Assembly (NCBI RefSeq): GCF_000607165.1
Contig: NZ_JFZG01000024.1
Location: 930,001 to 994,000, forward strand
Length of the DNA stretch: 64,000 nucleotides
Direction: 5' to 3'
Source: Ralstonia pickettii
Lineage (GTDB): Bacteria; Pseudomonadota; Gammaproteobacteria; Burkholderiales; Burkholderiaceae
Within the stretch, counting starts at the first letter, position 1. Every line of letters begins with the position of its first letter. The translations under genes and the position numbers were made by a program. The notes under the pieces were generated by a model, which worked only from the letters and a program-made list of their open reading frames with translations, had not been told where the DNA came from and searched no databases. Positions 52,624 to 62,872 of the stretch are shown in pieces.

Positions 52624-54372
52624 ATGCGCACCGCCCCCGTGCCGTCTTCACCGACTGCAGACCAGATCGATCTGCCGTTTCACGCGGCTCTTGCCCGCAC
52701 ATCGAATTCGCTGTCGCTTGCATCAATGCAACTGGCGTTGCTCGATTGGGCGCTGCATCTGGCCGTCTCGCCGGGCAAGCGGCTGGATCTGTGCCGCCTG
52801 GCGCTGACGCAGGCCGAACAACTCGAGCGTTATATCCGAAACTGCTTGGCGTCCGGCCCGCAGGACGTGTGTCTTTGCGTCCAGCCGCCGGCCCATGATC
52901 GTCGTTTCTTGGCTGACGAGTGGCGCTTGTGGCCGTTCAACGTGCTGCACCAGTCTTTCCTGTTGACTGAACAATGGTGGGAGGCGGCCACGCGCGGCGT
53001 CTGGGGTGTCGCCAAGCATCATGAGGACGTCGTTGCCTTTGCTGCGCGTCAATGGCTCGACATGATGTCGCCGGGCAACCAACTGGCAACCAACCCGATT
53101 GTCCTGCGTCGGACGTTCGAGCAGCACGGCACCAATCTCGTGCGCGGTGCGTTCAATGCGCTCGATGATCTCGAGCGTTCCATGAGCGGCGCGCCGGCGG
53201 CCGGTACGGAACGCTTCATAGCAGGCCGTGACGTTGCCATAACGCCCGGCAAGGTCGTGCTGCGCAACCGCCTGATCGAGTTGATCCAGTACACACCGAC
53301 CACGAGCAAGGTCCAGGCCGAGCCCATCCTGATCGTGCCGGCATGGATCATGAAGTACTACATCCTGGATCTGTCGCCGCAGAACTCGCTGATCCGCTAT
53401 CTGGTAGAGCAGGGCCATACCGTGTTCTGCATCTCCTGGAAAAACCCCGACGAGGCTGATCGCGACCTCGACATGGATGACTACCTCAAGCTCGGTGTCT
53501 TTGCCGCGCTCGATGCCGTCAATGCCATCGTGCCGGGCCGGCACGTACACGCCGCCGGCTACTGCCTCGGGGGCACGTTATTGGCCATTGCCGCGGCTGC
53601 CATGGCACGCGATGGCGATGCGCGGCTGGCGTCGATGACACTCTTTGCCGCGCAGACAGACTTCTGTGAGCCGGGCGAACTCGGTCTGTTCATCGACGAG
53701 GCACAGGTCAGTCTGCTGGAAGCGCAGATGGAGCAGACCGGCTATCTGCGCGCCAGCCAGATGGCCGGAGCCTTCCAGATGCTGCGCTCGTACGACTTGC
53801 TGTGGTCCAGGTTGGTGGGGGAATACTTGCTGGGCGATCGCGCACCCATGAACGATCTGATGGCCTGGAACGCCGATGCCACGCGCATGCCCGCGCGGAT
53901 GCACAGCCAGTATCTGAGGCACCTGTTCCTGAACGACGACCTGAGCGAGGGCCGCTACCCCGTCAACGGCAAGCCGGTGGCACTCAACGACATCGACCTG
54001 CCCATCTTCGTGGTGGGCACGCTGACCGACCACGTGGCGCCATGGCGTTCGGTCTACAAACTGCATCACTTGACCGAGGCGGAGCTGACGTTCGTGTTGA
54101 CAAGCGGCGGTCATAACGCCGGCATTGTCAGCCCGCCGGCCAACTCGCATCGGCGGTTCCAGATGCAGACGCGCCACATCGGTGAGACATCGGCGGCGCC
54201 GGATGACTGGCTGGCATCGGCCCCCGCCACCGACGGTTCATGGTGGCCGGCATGGCATGCATGGCTGGTCGCGCATGCATCGGGCGCCACAGTGGTCAAA
54301 CCGCCGAAGATGGGCGTACCCGGATTGCCGCCACTGGCTGATGCGCCCGGCACCTACGTGCTGGAGAAATAG
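52624..54372 (+). CDS. phaC: Class I-type poly(3-hydroxyalkanoate) synthase
   Basis: 582 residues. The synthase N-terminal domain (about residues 70-250) contains DEWRLWPFNVLHQSFLLTEQ. The nucleophile is Cys314 in the lipase-box-like GYCLGGTL, with the catalytic Asp in VVGTLTDHVAPW and His in SGGHNAGIV. These match PhaC, which polymerises hydroxyacyl-CoA at the granule surface. The first gene of an eight-gene run, it abuts the NodT gene without a gap. Its unusual neighbours suggest a second synthase besides the housekeeping phaCAB enzyme. Confidence 0.93.
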   Translation: MRTAPVPSSPTADQIDLPFHAALARTSNSLSLASMQLALLDWALHLAVSPGKRLDLCRLALTQAEQLERYIRNCLASGPQDVCLCVQPPAHDRRFLADEWRLWPFNVLHQSFLLTEQWWEAATRGVWGVAKHHEDVVAFAARQWLDMMSPGNQLATNPIVLRRTFEQHGTNLVRGAFNALDDLERSMSGAPAAGTERFIAGRDVAITPGKVVLRNRLIELIQYTPTTSKVQAEPILIVPAWIMKYYILDLSPQNSLIRYLVEQGHTVFCISWKNPDEADRDLDMDDYLKLGVFAALDAVNAIVPGRHVHAAGYCLGGTLLAIAAAAMARDGDARLASMTLFAAQTDFCEPGELGLFIDEAQVSLLEAQMEQTGYLRASQMAGAFQMLRSYDLLWSRLVGEYLLGDRAPMNDLMAWNADATRMPARMHSQYLRHLFLNDDLSEGRYPVNGKPVALNDIDLPIFVVGTLTDHVAPWRSVYKLHHLTEAELTFVLTSGGHNAGIVSPPANSHRRFQMQTRHIGETSAAPDDWLASAPATDGSWWPAWHAWLVAHASGATVVKPPKMGVPGLPPLADAPGTYVLEK

Positions 54373-55887
54373 ATGCGTGTTGAGAAACAACGCCGCGCAT
54401 GCGGCAGGTACGCCGGCACGCGTATGTCCGCCATGGTGGCCTCCGCCACTGCGCTGGCCCTGTCAGCTTGCATCTCGATGGCGCCGCCTTACGAGGCACC
54501 CGCCCTGCCCGTGGCCCAGCACTATGACGCCGACGATGGCCGCGATGGCCTCTCAGCCTCCGCCACTGGCTGGCAGGCGTATTTTACGGACAAGCGCCTG
54601 CAGGCATTGATCGCTCAGGCGCTGGAGAACAACCGCGATCTGCGCACCGCCGTGCTGCGGGTGGAGGAGGCGCGTGCCGCGTTTGGCATCCAGCGGGCGG
54701 AGATATTTCCGCACCTCGACGCGCAGGCCGGCATCAGCCGCCTGAGCATTCCGGCGGACCTGAGCCCATTCGGCATGCCGATGCGTGTCACTCAGTACCA
54801 GGTGGGCGCCGGTGTTTCCAGTTGGGAGATCGATTTCTGGGGGCGCGTACGCAACCTCAACGACGCCGCACTGGAGAGCTATGTGGCTTCCGACGCCGCG
54901 CGCCGTGCGGTAGCGCTTGGGCTGATCGCGCAGGTGGCCGACAGCTACCTGGTATTGCGTGAACTGGACGAGCGCATTGCACTGGCGCAGCAGACCGTAG
55001 ACAGCCGAACCGAGACCCTGCGCATCTTCTCGCGCCGTGTAGCGGTGGGGGCGACTTCACGATTGAACCAAACGCAGGTCGAGACCCTGCTGACCCAGGC
55101 GCAGGCGCTGTTGACGCAATTGCAGCAGGCGCGCGACGCACAGGCGCATGGCTTGGCCTTGCTTGTCGGCAAGCCGATCGACCTGCCATCGGTTTCTGAG
55201 CCACTTGACGAGCACCGCATGCTGGCCGACTTGCGCGCAGGCCTGCCTTCCGACCTACTGACGCAGCGCCCGGACATTGTTGCCGCGGAGCACCGGCTGC
55301 GTGCCGCGCACGCCAGCATCGGCGCGGCACGGGCGGCGTTTTTCCCCCGCGTGGCCCTGACAGGCGCTTACGGCACGATCAGCCCGGAACTGGGCAATCT
55401 GTTTGCACCCGGCACGCGCGCCTGGGTTTTTGCACCAAGCATCAGCCTCCCGCTGTTTGAAGGCGGCAAGCTGCGCAGCAACCTCGACCTGGCAGAAACC
55501 CGCCGAGACCTTGCCGTGGCTGCCTACGAGAAGACCGTGCAGAGCGCTTTCCGCGACGTGTCCGACGCGCTTTCCGCACGCAAGTGGGTAGCCGAACAGC
55601 TCGACATTGCGCAGGCCGCACTGGCAGCGCAGACCGAACGCGCACGGTTGTCGCAACTTCGCTTTGATGCCGGAGCATCGACGTTCCTGGAGGTTCTTGA
55701 CGCCCAGCGCGACCTACTGGCCGCGCAGCAGCAACTGGTGCAGGTGCGCCGTGCGCTTCTCTCTAGCCGCGTTGGCCTGTATGCGGCACTGGGTGGCGGC
55801 ACGCAGGCCGTCGAATCCGCATCCGATCCGCAACCCCATCTGAGCCCGACGCCATCACCGCGCGTATCGGGCAAACCTACACCATGA
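54373..55887 (+). CDS. NodT-family outer-membrane factor lipoprotein
   Basis: 504 residues. The signal ends in the lipobox ALSACISM, anchoring the mature protein in the outer membrane. Two TolC-type repeats are visible (LIAQALENNRDLRTAVLRVE, then SWEIDFWGRVRNLNDAALES; and DLLTQRPDIVAAEHRLRAAH). It begins directly after the phaC stop and overlaps the HlyD start by 4 bp, so it should be the outer-membrane exit for the ABC exporter that follows. Confidence 0.92.
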   Translation: MRVEKQRRACGRYAGTRMSAMVASATALALSACISMAPPYEAPALPVAQHYDADDGRDGLSASATGWQAYFTDKRLQALIAQALENNRDLRTAVLRVEEARAAFGIQRAEIFPHLDAQAGISRLSIPADLSPFGMPMRVTQYQVGAGVSSWEIDFWGRVRNLNDAALESYVASDAARRAVALGLIAQVADSYLVLRELDERIALAQQTVDSRTETLRIFSRRVAVGATSRLNQTQVETLLTQAQALLTQLQQARDAQAHGLALLVGKPIDLPSVSEPLDEHRMLADLRAGLPSDLLTQRPDIVAAEHRLRAAHASIGAARAAFFPRVALTGAYGTISPELGNLFAPGTRAWVFAPSISLPLFEGGKLRSNLDLAETRRDLAVAAYEKTVQSAFRDVSDALSARKWVAEQLDIAQAALAAQTERARLSQLRFDAGASTFLEVLDAQRDLLAAQQQLVQVRRALLSSRVGLYAALGGGTQAVESASDPQPHLSPTPSPRVSGKPTP

Positions 55888-56957
55888 CCACGACTCCCCG
55901 ACAACGATGGATTGCGCTGCTCGCTGCCGCCTTGGTGGTCGCCGGTGGGGCGTTCGCATGGAAGTCCTTGCGGCAAGAGGGGCCCGGCAAGGGTTTTGTG
56001 AGCGGCAACGGCCGTATCGAGGCCACCGAAATCGACGTGGCCACCAAGCTTCCCGGCCGCGTGCAAGACATCCTGGTGGACGAGGGCGACTTCGTGAGGG
56101 GCGGCCAGCCGCTTGCGCACATGCAAGTGCAGACGCTGGAAGCGCAGCGCGACGAGGCCCAGGCGCGGCAGCAGCAATCCGTTTCTGCCGTGGCGAGTGC
56201 GCAGGCCCAGGTGGCTGTACGAGAGGCCGATCGGCAGGCTGCACTGGCGCAGATCGCCCTGCGTGAGAGCGACCTGGATGCCGCGCAGCGGCGGTTGGCG
56301 CGTTCCGAAACGCTGTCGAACGAAGGGGCATCGTCCATGCAGGAACTGGACGACGACCGCGCCCGTGTGCGCAGCGCCAAGGCCGCGCTGGTGGCGGCCC
56401 GCGCGCAAGCCGAGGCGGCGCAGGCCGCCGTCTTGGCCGCCCGTACGCAGGTGGCCGGTGCCGGTGCCACCGTCAAGGCGGCCGACGCAACCGTACTGCG
56501 CATCAAGGCCGATATCGATGACAGCGCCTTGACGGCCCCGCGCGACGCCCGCGTGCAATACCGCATCGCCCAGCCCGGTGAGGTTCTGGCCGGCGGCGGG
56601 CGCCTGCTCAATCTCGTGGATCTTTCCGACGTCTACATGACCTTCTTTGTGCCGGAGACGGACGCAGGCCGCATCGCCATGGGCAGCGAGGTGCGTATCG
56701 TGCTCGACGCCGCGCCGCAATTCGTGATTCCGGCGCGCGTGTCCTTTGTGGCCAGCACCGCGCAATTCACCCCCAAGACGGTGGAGACGGCCAGCGAGCG
56801 CCAGAAGCTGATGTTTCGCGTCAAGGCGCAGATCGATCGCGATCTGCTGCGCAAACACCTGAAGCTCGTGAAGACCGGTCTGCCCGGCGTGGCGTGGCTC
56901 AGACTCGACGGGCAAGCCGAATGGCCGGCCAGCCTGGCGATCAAGGTTCCGCAGTGA
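55884..56957 (+). CDS. HlyD-family periplasmic adaptor (YhiI-like)
   Basis: 357 residues. One N-terminal anchor ([18 protein letters not shown]), a lipoyl motif [20 protein letters not shown], a long Ala/Arg-rich coiled coil (about residues 90-200) and the beta-barrel [19 protein letters not shown] are seen. The coiled-coil length fits a TolC-type partner. It overlaps both neighbours by 4 bp (ATGA and GTGA). It couples the ABC transporter to the NodT protein across the periplasm. Confidence 0.92.
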   Translation: MTTTPRQRWIALLAAALVVAGGAFAWKSLRQEGPGKGFVSGNGRIEATEIDVATKLPGRVQDILVDEGDFVRGGQPLAHMQVQTLEAQRDEAQARQQQSVSAVASAQAQVAVREADRQAALAQIALRESDLDAAQRRLARSETLSNEGASSMQELDDDRARVRSAKAALVAARAQAEAAQAAVLAARTQVAGAGATVKAADATVLRIKADIDDSALTAPRDARVQYRIAQPGEVLAGGGRLLNLVDLSDVYMTFFVPETDAGRIAMGSEVRIVLDAAPQFVIPARVSFVASTAQFTPKTVETASERQKLMFRVKAQIDRDLLRKHLKLVKTGLPGVAWLRLDGQAEWPASLAIKVPQ

Positions 56958-59737
56958 CCACCTCTGTCGACCCATCTGCGTTACATGACGGGCGCCCCGT
57001 GGCGCCGGTGGCAAGCCTGGCCGGCGTGAGCCTGCGCTATCGCAAGACGCTGGCGCTGGATGGCGTCACGCTCGATCTGCCCGCCGGCTGCATGGTCGGA
57101 CTGATCGGTCCGGACGGCGTGGGCAAGTCCAGCCTGCTGTCATTGGTGGCCGGCGCGCGTGCCCTGCAGGACGGCGCAGTGCATGTGCTGGGCAGCGACA
57201 TGGCCGACCGCCGTGCGCGCGCCGCGGTCGGTCCTCGCATTGCTTACATGCCGCAAGGGTTGGGACGCAACCTGTACCCCACGCTGTCGATCGAGGAGAA
57301 CCTGCAGTTCTTCGGGCGGCTGTTCGGCCACGATGCAGCGGAGCGCCGACGCCGCATTGATGCGCTCACGTCCAGCACCGGCCTGCGCGCGTTTCTCTCA
57401 CGACCAGCCGGCAAGCTGTCGGGCGGCATGAAACAGAAGCTGGCCTTGTGCTGCGCGCTGATCCACGATCCCGATCTGCTGATTCTGGACGAGCCGACCA
57501 CGGGCGTCGACCCGCTCTCGCGCAGGCAGTTCTGGGACTTGATTGCCAGTATTCGCGCCGCGCGCCCGGGCATGAGCGTGATCGTGGCCACCGCGTACAT
57601 GGAAGAGGCCGAGCGCTTTGATTGGCTGATCGCCATGGATGCGGGGCAGGTGCTCGCCACCGGCACACCGGCCGCCCTGCGCAGCCGCGCGGGTACCGAT
57701 TCCCTTGAGGCCGCTTTCATTGCGCTGCTGCCGCTCACGCGCCGGCAGGGTCATCAGGCCGTGGTGGTGCCACCGCTGGTGGCCGGCGCAGAAGACGATG
57801 TGGCCGTGCAGGCAAACGGCCTGACCATGCGCTTTGGCGACTTTGTCGCAGTCGACCACGTCGACTTCCGTATCCGTCGTGGAGAGATCTTCGGCTTTCT
57901 CGGCTCGAACGGCTGCGGCAAATCGACCACCATGAAGATGCTCACGGGCCTGCTGCCTGCCAGCGAGGGCCAAGCGTGGTTGTTTGGGCATCCTGTTGAC
58001 CCGAAGGACATCGACACACGCCGGCGTGTGGGCTACATGTCGCAAGCGTTCTCGCTGTATGGCGAGCTGACCGTACGTCAGAACCTTGTGCTGCACGCGC
58101 GCCTGTTCCAGGTGCCCAAACCCGAGGTGCAGTCGCGTGCGGCTGAGATGCTGACCCGCTTCGGACTGCAGGACGTGTCCGACAGCCTGCCCCAGAGCTT
58201 GCCGCTGGGCATGCGGCAGCGGCTGTCGCTGGCCGTGGCGATGGTGCACAAGCCTGAGCTGCTGATCCTGGACGAACCGACCTCCGGCGTGGACCCGGTC
58301 GCGCGCGATATGTTCTGGCGCCTGATGATCGACCTCGCCCGGCGGGATCGCGTGACCATCTTCATCTCCACGCACTTCATGAACGAGGCCGAGCGATGCG
58401 ACCGCATCTCGCTCATGCATGCCGGCCGTGTGCTGGTGAGCGATGCGCCCGCGGCGCTGGTGCGTGCCCGTGGCACGCAGACGCTCGAGCAGGCGTTCAT
58501 TGGCTATCTACGGGAAGCTGCCGAAGCGTCTGCGGACACCGACGAGGTTGCCGCGCCGCTGCCGGTGCGCACGGCGGCAACCACTGCGCCTACCGGCATG
58601 CTCGCCCGCCGCGGCTTCAGTCTTGCGCGCGCATTGAGCTATTCGCAGCGCGAGGCGTTGGAGCTGCGCCGCGACCGCGTGCGCGCCACGCTGGCCCTGC
58701 TGGGCACGGCCATCCTCATGTTCATCATCGGATACGGCATCAGCCTGGATGTGGAGAACCTGACCTACGCCGTGCTGGACCGCGACCAGACCGTGCTCTC
58801 GCACGACTACACGCTCAACCTGGCGGGCTCGCGTTATTTCATCGAAAAACCCCCAATTCGCGACTACGCTGAGTTGGACCGCCGCATGCGCAACGGCGAG
58901 TTGTCGCTGGCGATTGAAATCCCGCCTGGCTTTGCACGCGACTTGGAACGCGGCGCGGCCGTGCAGATCGGTGCCTGGGTGGACGGTGCCATGCCCACCC
59001 GCGCGGAAACCGTGCGCGGTTACGTACAGGCCATCCACCAACTCTGGCTGGCCGATACGGTCGTGCACCGGCTGGGGGTGCGTCTGGCGGCGCCCAGCAG
59101 CGTTGAGACGCGCTATCGCTACAACCCCGACGTGAAAAGCCTGCCTGCCATGGTGCCTGCCGTGATTCCGATGCTGCTGATGATGATTCCCGCCATGCTG
59201 GCGGCGCTGTCGGTGGTGCGTGAAAAGGAGCTGGGCTCCATCATCAATTTCTACGTGACACCGGTCACACGCGCGGAATTTGTGCTCGGCAAGCAGGCGC
59301 CGTATATCGTACTGGCCATGCTGAACTTCCTGTTGCTGGCGGTGCTGGCGGTGACGGTGTTCGGGGTCCCGATTAAAGGCAGCTTTGCGACGCTAGCGCT
59401 GGGGGCGCTGATCTTCGTGACGTGTTCGACGGGTTTCGGGCTGTTTGCGTCCACCTTCACGCAAAGCCAGATCGCGGCCATGTTCGTCACCATGATCGGC
59501 ACAATCATTCCGTGCGTGCAATTTTCCGGATTGCTCAATCCGGTGTCGTCGCTGGAAGGGGCGGGGGCCTTGATCGGGCGCGTGTATCCGGCCACGCATT
59601 TCCTGACCATCAGCCGGGGCGTGTTCAGCAAGGCGCTGGATATGGGTGCGTTGGGCAGCGCATTCTGGCCGCTCCTGGCGGCGGTGCCGTTCATCCTGGG
59701 CGCCACCTTGCTGATGCTGCGCAAGCAGGATCGATAG
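56954..59737 (+). CDS. Fused ABC exporter: two ATPase domains plus permease (RbbA/YhiH-like)
   Basis: About 927 residues from a GTG at 56954 overlapping the HlyD stop. NBD1 has Walker [10 protein letters not shown] (residues 52-60), signature LSGGMKQKL and Walker [17 protein letters not shown]2 has Walker [10 protein letters not shown] (317-325), a changed signature LPLGMRQRL and Walker [14 protein letters not shown]. The C-terminal 330 residues hold an ABC-2 permease with six membrane segments ([20 protein letters not shown], later [19 protein letters not shown]). It forms a tripartite exporter with HlyD, NodT and the next permease. Substrate unknown. Confidence 0.93.
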   Translation: MTTSVDPSALHDGRPVAPVASLAGVSLRYRKTLALDGVTLDLPAGCMVGLIGPDGVGKSSLLSLVAGARALQDGAVHVLGSDMADRRARAAVGPRIAYMPQGLGRNLYPTLSIEENLQFFGRLFGHDAAERRRRIDALTSSTGLRAFLSRPAGKLSGGMKQKLALCCALIHDPDLLILDEPTTGVDPLSRRQFWDLIASIRAARPGMSVIVATAYMEEAERFDWLIAMDAGQVLATGTPAALRSRAGTDSLEAAFIALLPLTRRQGHQAVVVPPLVAGAEDDVAVQANGLTMRFGDFVAVDHVDFRIRRGEIFGFLGSNGCGKSTTMKMLTGLLPASEGQAWLFGHPVDPKDIDTRRRVGYMSQAFSLYGELTVRQNLVLHARLFQVPKPEVQSRAAEMLTRFGLQDVSDSLPQSLPLGMRQRLSLAVAMVHKPELLILDEPTSGVDPVARDMFWRLMIDLARRDRVTIFISTHFMNEAERCDRISLMHAGRVLVSDAPAALVRARGTQTLEQAFIGYLREAAEASADTDEVAAPLPVRTAATTAPTGMLARRGFSLARALSYSQREALELRRDRVRATLALLGTAILMFIIGYGISLDVENLTYAVLDRDQTVLSHDYTLNLAGSRYFIEKPPIRDYAELDRRMRNGELSLAIEIPPGFARDLERGAAVQIGAWVDGAMPTRAETVRGYVQAIHQLWLADTVVHRLGVRLAAPSSVETRYRYNPDVKSLPAMVPAVIPMLLMMIPAMLAALSVVREKELGSIINFYVTPVTRAEFVLGKQAPYIVLAMLNFLLLAVLAVTVFGVPIKGSFATLALGALIFVTCSTGFGLFASTFTQSQIAAMFVTMIGTIIPCVQFSGLLNPVSSLEGAGALIGRVYPATHFLTISRGVFSKALDMGALGSAFWPLLAAVPFILGATLLMLRKQDR

Positions 59738-59749
59738 GAGAGCCACATC

Positions 59750-60901
59750 ATGCCGAGCCTTCCGATCGATCGCCGCACCGCTCGCCTGAACAACATCTTC
59801 CGTCTTGGCATCAAGGAATTGCGAAGCCTGGTGCGCGACCCGATGATGCTGGTGCTGATCGTCTATACCTTCACAGTGTCGATCTACGTGGCGGCTACTG
59901 CCATGCCGGCAAGCCTGCACAATGCCTCGATCGCCATCGTCGATGAAGACAGCTCACCGCTGTCGGCGCGCATTGTCTCGAGCTTCTATCCACCGCATTT
60001 CCGAACGCCGGCGCTGATTCCGCTCACGGAGGTGGACCCAGGCATGGACAGCGGCCGTTACACGTTTGTGCTCGACATCCCGCCCAACTTCCAGCGCGAT
60101 GTGCTGGCGGGCCGCGCACCGTCCATTCAGCTCAACATCGACGCCACGCGCATGAGCCAGGCCTTTACCGGCAACGGCTACATCCAGCAGATCGTCTCGG
60201 GCGAGGTGAATACCTTCCTGCAGCGCCACCGCGCCGCGCCCGCCACGCCGGTCGACCTGGTGCTGCGCACCCGCTTCAACCCGAACCTGGAGCAGACGTG
60301 GTTCGGCTCGTTGATGGAGATCATCAACAACGTGACCATGCTCTCGATCATCCTGACCGGAGCCGCGCTCATCCGCGAACGCGAGCACGGCACGATCGAG
60401 CACCTGCTGGTGATGCCTGTCACGCCATTCGAGATCATGGTGTCCAAGGTCTGGTCGATGGGGCTGGTGGTGGTGCTGGCCGCGCTCGTTGCACTGGTGT
60501 GCGTGGTGCAGGGCGCGCTGCATGTACCGATCGAGGGCTCGATCCTGCTGTTCATGCTGGTGGCTACGCTGCATCTGTTTGCCACGACGTCCATGGGGAT
60601 TTTTCTTGCGACGGTGGCGCGGTCCATGCCGCAGTTCGGCATGCTATTGGTTCTGGTGCTGCTGCCGCTGCAGTTGCTCTCGGGCGGTACCACCCCGCGA
60701 GAGAGCATGCCCAGCGTGGTGCAGGACATTATGTTCGCCGCGCCGACCACGCATTTTGTGTCGGCGTCGCAAGCCATTCTCTATCGGGGTGCGGGGCTCG
60801 AGGTCGTGTGGCCGCAGTGTCTGGCCATCTGCGTAATCGGCACCGTGCTGTTTCTCGCATCATTGACGCGCTTTCGCCAAACCATCAGCCAGATGGTTTA
60901 A
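59750..60901 (+). CDS. ABC-2 type permease (YhhJ-like)
   Basis: 383 residues with six membrane segments in the ABC-2 arrangement; the periplasmic loop contains IVDEDSSPLSARIVSSFYPP. Conserved motifs are EREHGTIEHLLVMPVTPFEI and LLSGGTTPRESMPSVVQDIM. It completes the exporter as the second permease, 12 bp after the fused ABC gene. A multidrug, envelope-lipid or small-molecule substrate is possible. Confidence 0.92.
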   Translation: MPSLPIDRRTARLNNIFRLGIKELRSLVRDPMMLVLIVYTFTVSIYVAATAMPASLHNASIAIVDEDSSPLSARIVSSFYPPHFRTPALIPLTEVDPGMDSGRYTFVLDIPPNFQRDVLAGRAPSIQLNIDATRMSQAFTGNGYIQQIVSGEVNTFLQRHRAAPATPVDLVLRTRFNPNLEQTWFGSLMEIINNVTMLSIILTGAALIREREHGTIEHLLVMPVTPFEIMVSKVWSMGLVVVLAALVALVCVVQGALHVPIEGSILLFMLVATLHLFATTSMGIFLATVARSMPQFGMLLVLVLLPLQLLSGGTTPRESMPSVVQDIMFAAPTTHFVSASQAILYRGAGLEVVWPQCLAICVIGTVLFLASLTRFRQTISQMV

Positions 60902-60910
60902 GGAGCCAAC

Positions 60911-61417
60911 ATGGATACACCCGCCAACGTTCCTCTCGCGCTCCGAAAGGCGCAAGTCAAGTTCGCACTGCAGACGTTGGGTCTGCTCAAGGCAACACGG
61001 CAGCGGTGGTATGAATTGGGTGCTGAGCTGCTGGCCCAAGACGTCGCCCGCACAGAGTCCGCGCTGGAGGATCTGCAACGCGTCGGAGACTGGAACGCCT
61101 TTGCAGCACTGCTGCCCAACGCATTCTGGCAGGCCAGCCAGCGCGGCATGAATGTGCTGCAGGGGGTGCTGCAGACGGCCATCTCTAACCAATCGAGCTT
61201 CGTGGCGGATTACCAGCGCGTCATGCTGGAATGGCAGCAGGCTTCCGTAAGGGCATTGAGCACGGCAGGCAATGCCATGCCGGTCAATACGGCGCTGCAG
61301 GGCATGCTGTCGGCGTGGGGCATGCCGGGCGACGCATTGCTCCCCTCCGGACCCGAGCGGTCAACTCCTGTCCGTGCGCCCGGCAAGGGCAACGGTCAAC
61401 TCCATCAAGCTTCCTGA
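60911..61417 (+). CDS. Phasin-family PHA granule protein
   Basis: 168 residues, mostly amphipathic helix, of the phasin_2-like type. The central segment FWQASQRGMNVLQGVLQTAI, then FVADYQRVMLEWQQASVRAL, matches proteins that coat PHA granules. It lies 9 bp after the permease gene and 9 bp before the MaoC-Pta gene, tying the exporter cassette to PHA metabolism. Confidence 0.88.
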   Translation: MDTPANVPLALRKAQVKFALQTLGLLKATRQRWYELGAELLAQDVARTESALEDLQRVGDWNAFAALLPNAFWQASQRGMNVLQGVLQTAISNQSSFVADYQRVMLEWQQASVRALSTAGNAMPVNTALQGMLSAWGMPGDALLPSGPERSTPVRAPGKGNGQLHQAS

Positions 61418-61426
61418 CGAGCACAC

Positions 61427-62872
61427 ATGGGCCCCGATCATTTGTCTGCACCGCCGGCCTTGCTGCCAGTCGGTGATCTGAGTGTTGTGCGCAATCGCAC
61501 CTTTGACGAAATTGCCATTGGCGACACGGCTGCCATCCTGCGCACGCTCACGGCGGAGGACATCCAACTCTTTGCCGTGCTATCGGGGGACGTCAACCCG
61601 CAGCACCTGGACCCGGAGTTTGCGGCGTCCACGCGTTTTCATGGTGTGATTGCCCACGGCATGCTGGGCGGAGCGCTTATTTCCGCTTTGCTTGGCACGC
61701 GTTTGCCGGGGCCGGGAACGATCTACCTTGGGCAGACGCTGCAGTTTCTCGCGCCGGTGCGCATTGGCGACACCTTGACCATCCGCGTGACGGTGGTCAG
61801 CAAGGAGGAGGAAAGAAAGCGGATCAAGCTGGCATGCAGTTGCACAAACGACAGCGGCACGGTGGCCATCACGGGCGAGGCCGAGGTCATCGCGCCCACC
61901 GAGCGGATCGAGCGTCCGCGTACCACGCTGCCGGATGTGCGTATCACCACCGGCAGTGATGGCATTCACCGGCTGCTCGACCATGTGCGGCCTCTTGGTG
62001 CGATCCGTATGGCCATCGTCCACCCGTGCGATGCGCTGAGCCTGTCTGCCGTGATGGACGCGCACGCTGAGGGGCTGATCGTGCCATGCCTCGTCGCGCC
62101 GTATGCCAAGCTGATGCGCGTAGCCGCCGAAGCCGGCCTTGACCTCAGTGGCATAGAGATCGAAGACGTGCCGCACAGCAGTGCCGCTGCAACCCGCGCA
62201 GTGGAGCTTGTGACGCAGGGCAGGGCAGAGGCGCTGATGAAGGGCAGTCTGCATACCGACGAGTTGATGGCGGCGGTGGTGCGCGAGGGGGCCGGGCTGC
62301 GTACCAAACGGCGGATCAGCCATTGCTTTCTGATGCAATCGCCAGCGTATCCGCGCCCGTTTATCGTGACGGATGCTGCCATCAACATTGCGCCGACCCT
62401 GGATCAAAAGGCGGACATCGTCCGCAACGCCATCGATCTGGCGCATGCGATTGGCGTTGAACGGCCGCGGGTGGCGATCCTTGCGGCGGTCGAGACCGTG
62501 AACCCCCGCATGCCCGCCACGCTTGATGCGGCCGCACTGTGCAAGATGGCGGACCGCGGTCAGATCGAAGGCGGTGTGCTGGACGGGCCGCTGGCTTTCG
62601 ACAATGCGGTATCTGCCGCTGCGGCGCGTATCAAGGGCATTATTTCGGAAGTCGCAGGGCAGGCCGATGTGCTGGTGGTGCCCGATCTGGAAAGCGGCAA
62701 CATGCTCGCCAAACAGTTGGAATACCTGGGCGGCGCTGCCAGCGCAGGCATCGTGCTTGGCGCCCGCGTGCCCATTGTGTTGACCAGCCGTGCCGACTCG
62801 CGCGAGTCGCGCATCGCGTCGTGTGCCGTTGCCACCTTGCTGGCTCACCGCTACCGCAACCTGCCGCCATGA
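61427..62872 (+). CDS. Bifunctional MaoC-like hydratase / phosphate acyltransferase fusion
   Basis: 481 residues. Residues about 20-150 form a MaoC hot-dog domain with the hydratase motif LSGDVNPQHLDPEFAAS, then FHGVIAHGMLGGALISALL. Residues about 170-480 form a Pta/Ptb domain (RMAIVHPCDALSLSAVMDAH, then GRAEALMKGSLHTDELMAAV and VLVVPDLESGNMLAKQLEYL). The first domain can interconvert enoyl-CoA and (R)-3-hydroxyacyl-CoA, a PHA precursor. The second exchanges CoA for phosphate on acyl groups, feeding the kinase encoded next. Its stop overlaps the ackA start (ATGA). Confidence 0.92.
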   Translation: MGPDHLSAPPALLPVGDLSVVRNRTFDEIAIGDTAAILRTLTAEDIQLFAVLSGDVNPQHLDPEFAASTRFHGVIAHGMLGGALISALLGTRLPGPGTIYLGQTLQFLAPVRIGDTLTIRVTVVSKEEERKRIKLACSCTNDSGTVAITGEAEVIAPTERIERPRTTLPDVRITTGSDGIHRLLDHVRPLGAIRMAIVHPCDALSLSAVMDAHAEGLIVPCLVAPYAKLMRVAAEAGLDLSGIEIEDVPHSSAAATRAVELVTQGRAEALMKGSLHTDELMAAVVREGAGLRTKRRISHCFLMQSPAYPRPFIVTDAAINIAPTLDQKADIVRNAIDLAHAIGVERPRVAILAAVETVNPRMPATLDAAALCKMADRGQIEGGVLDGPLAFDNAVSAAAARIKGIISEVAGQADVLVVPDLESGNMLAKQLEYLGGAASAGIVLGARVPIVLTSRADSRESRIASCAVATLLAHRYRNLPP

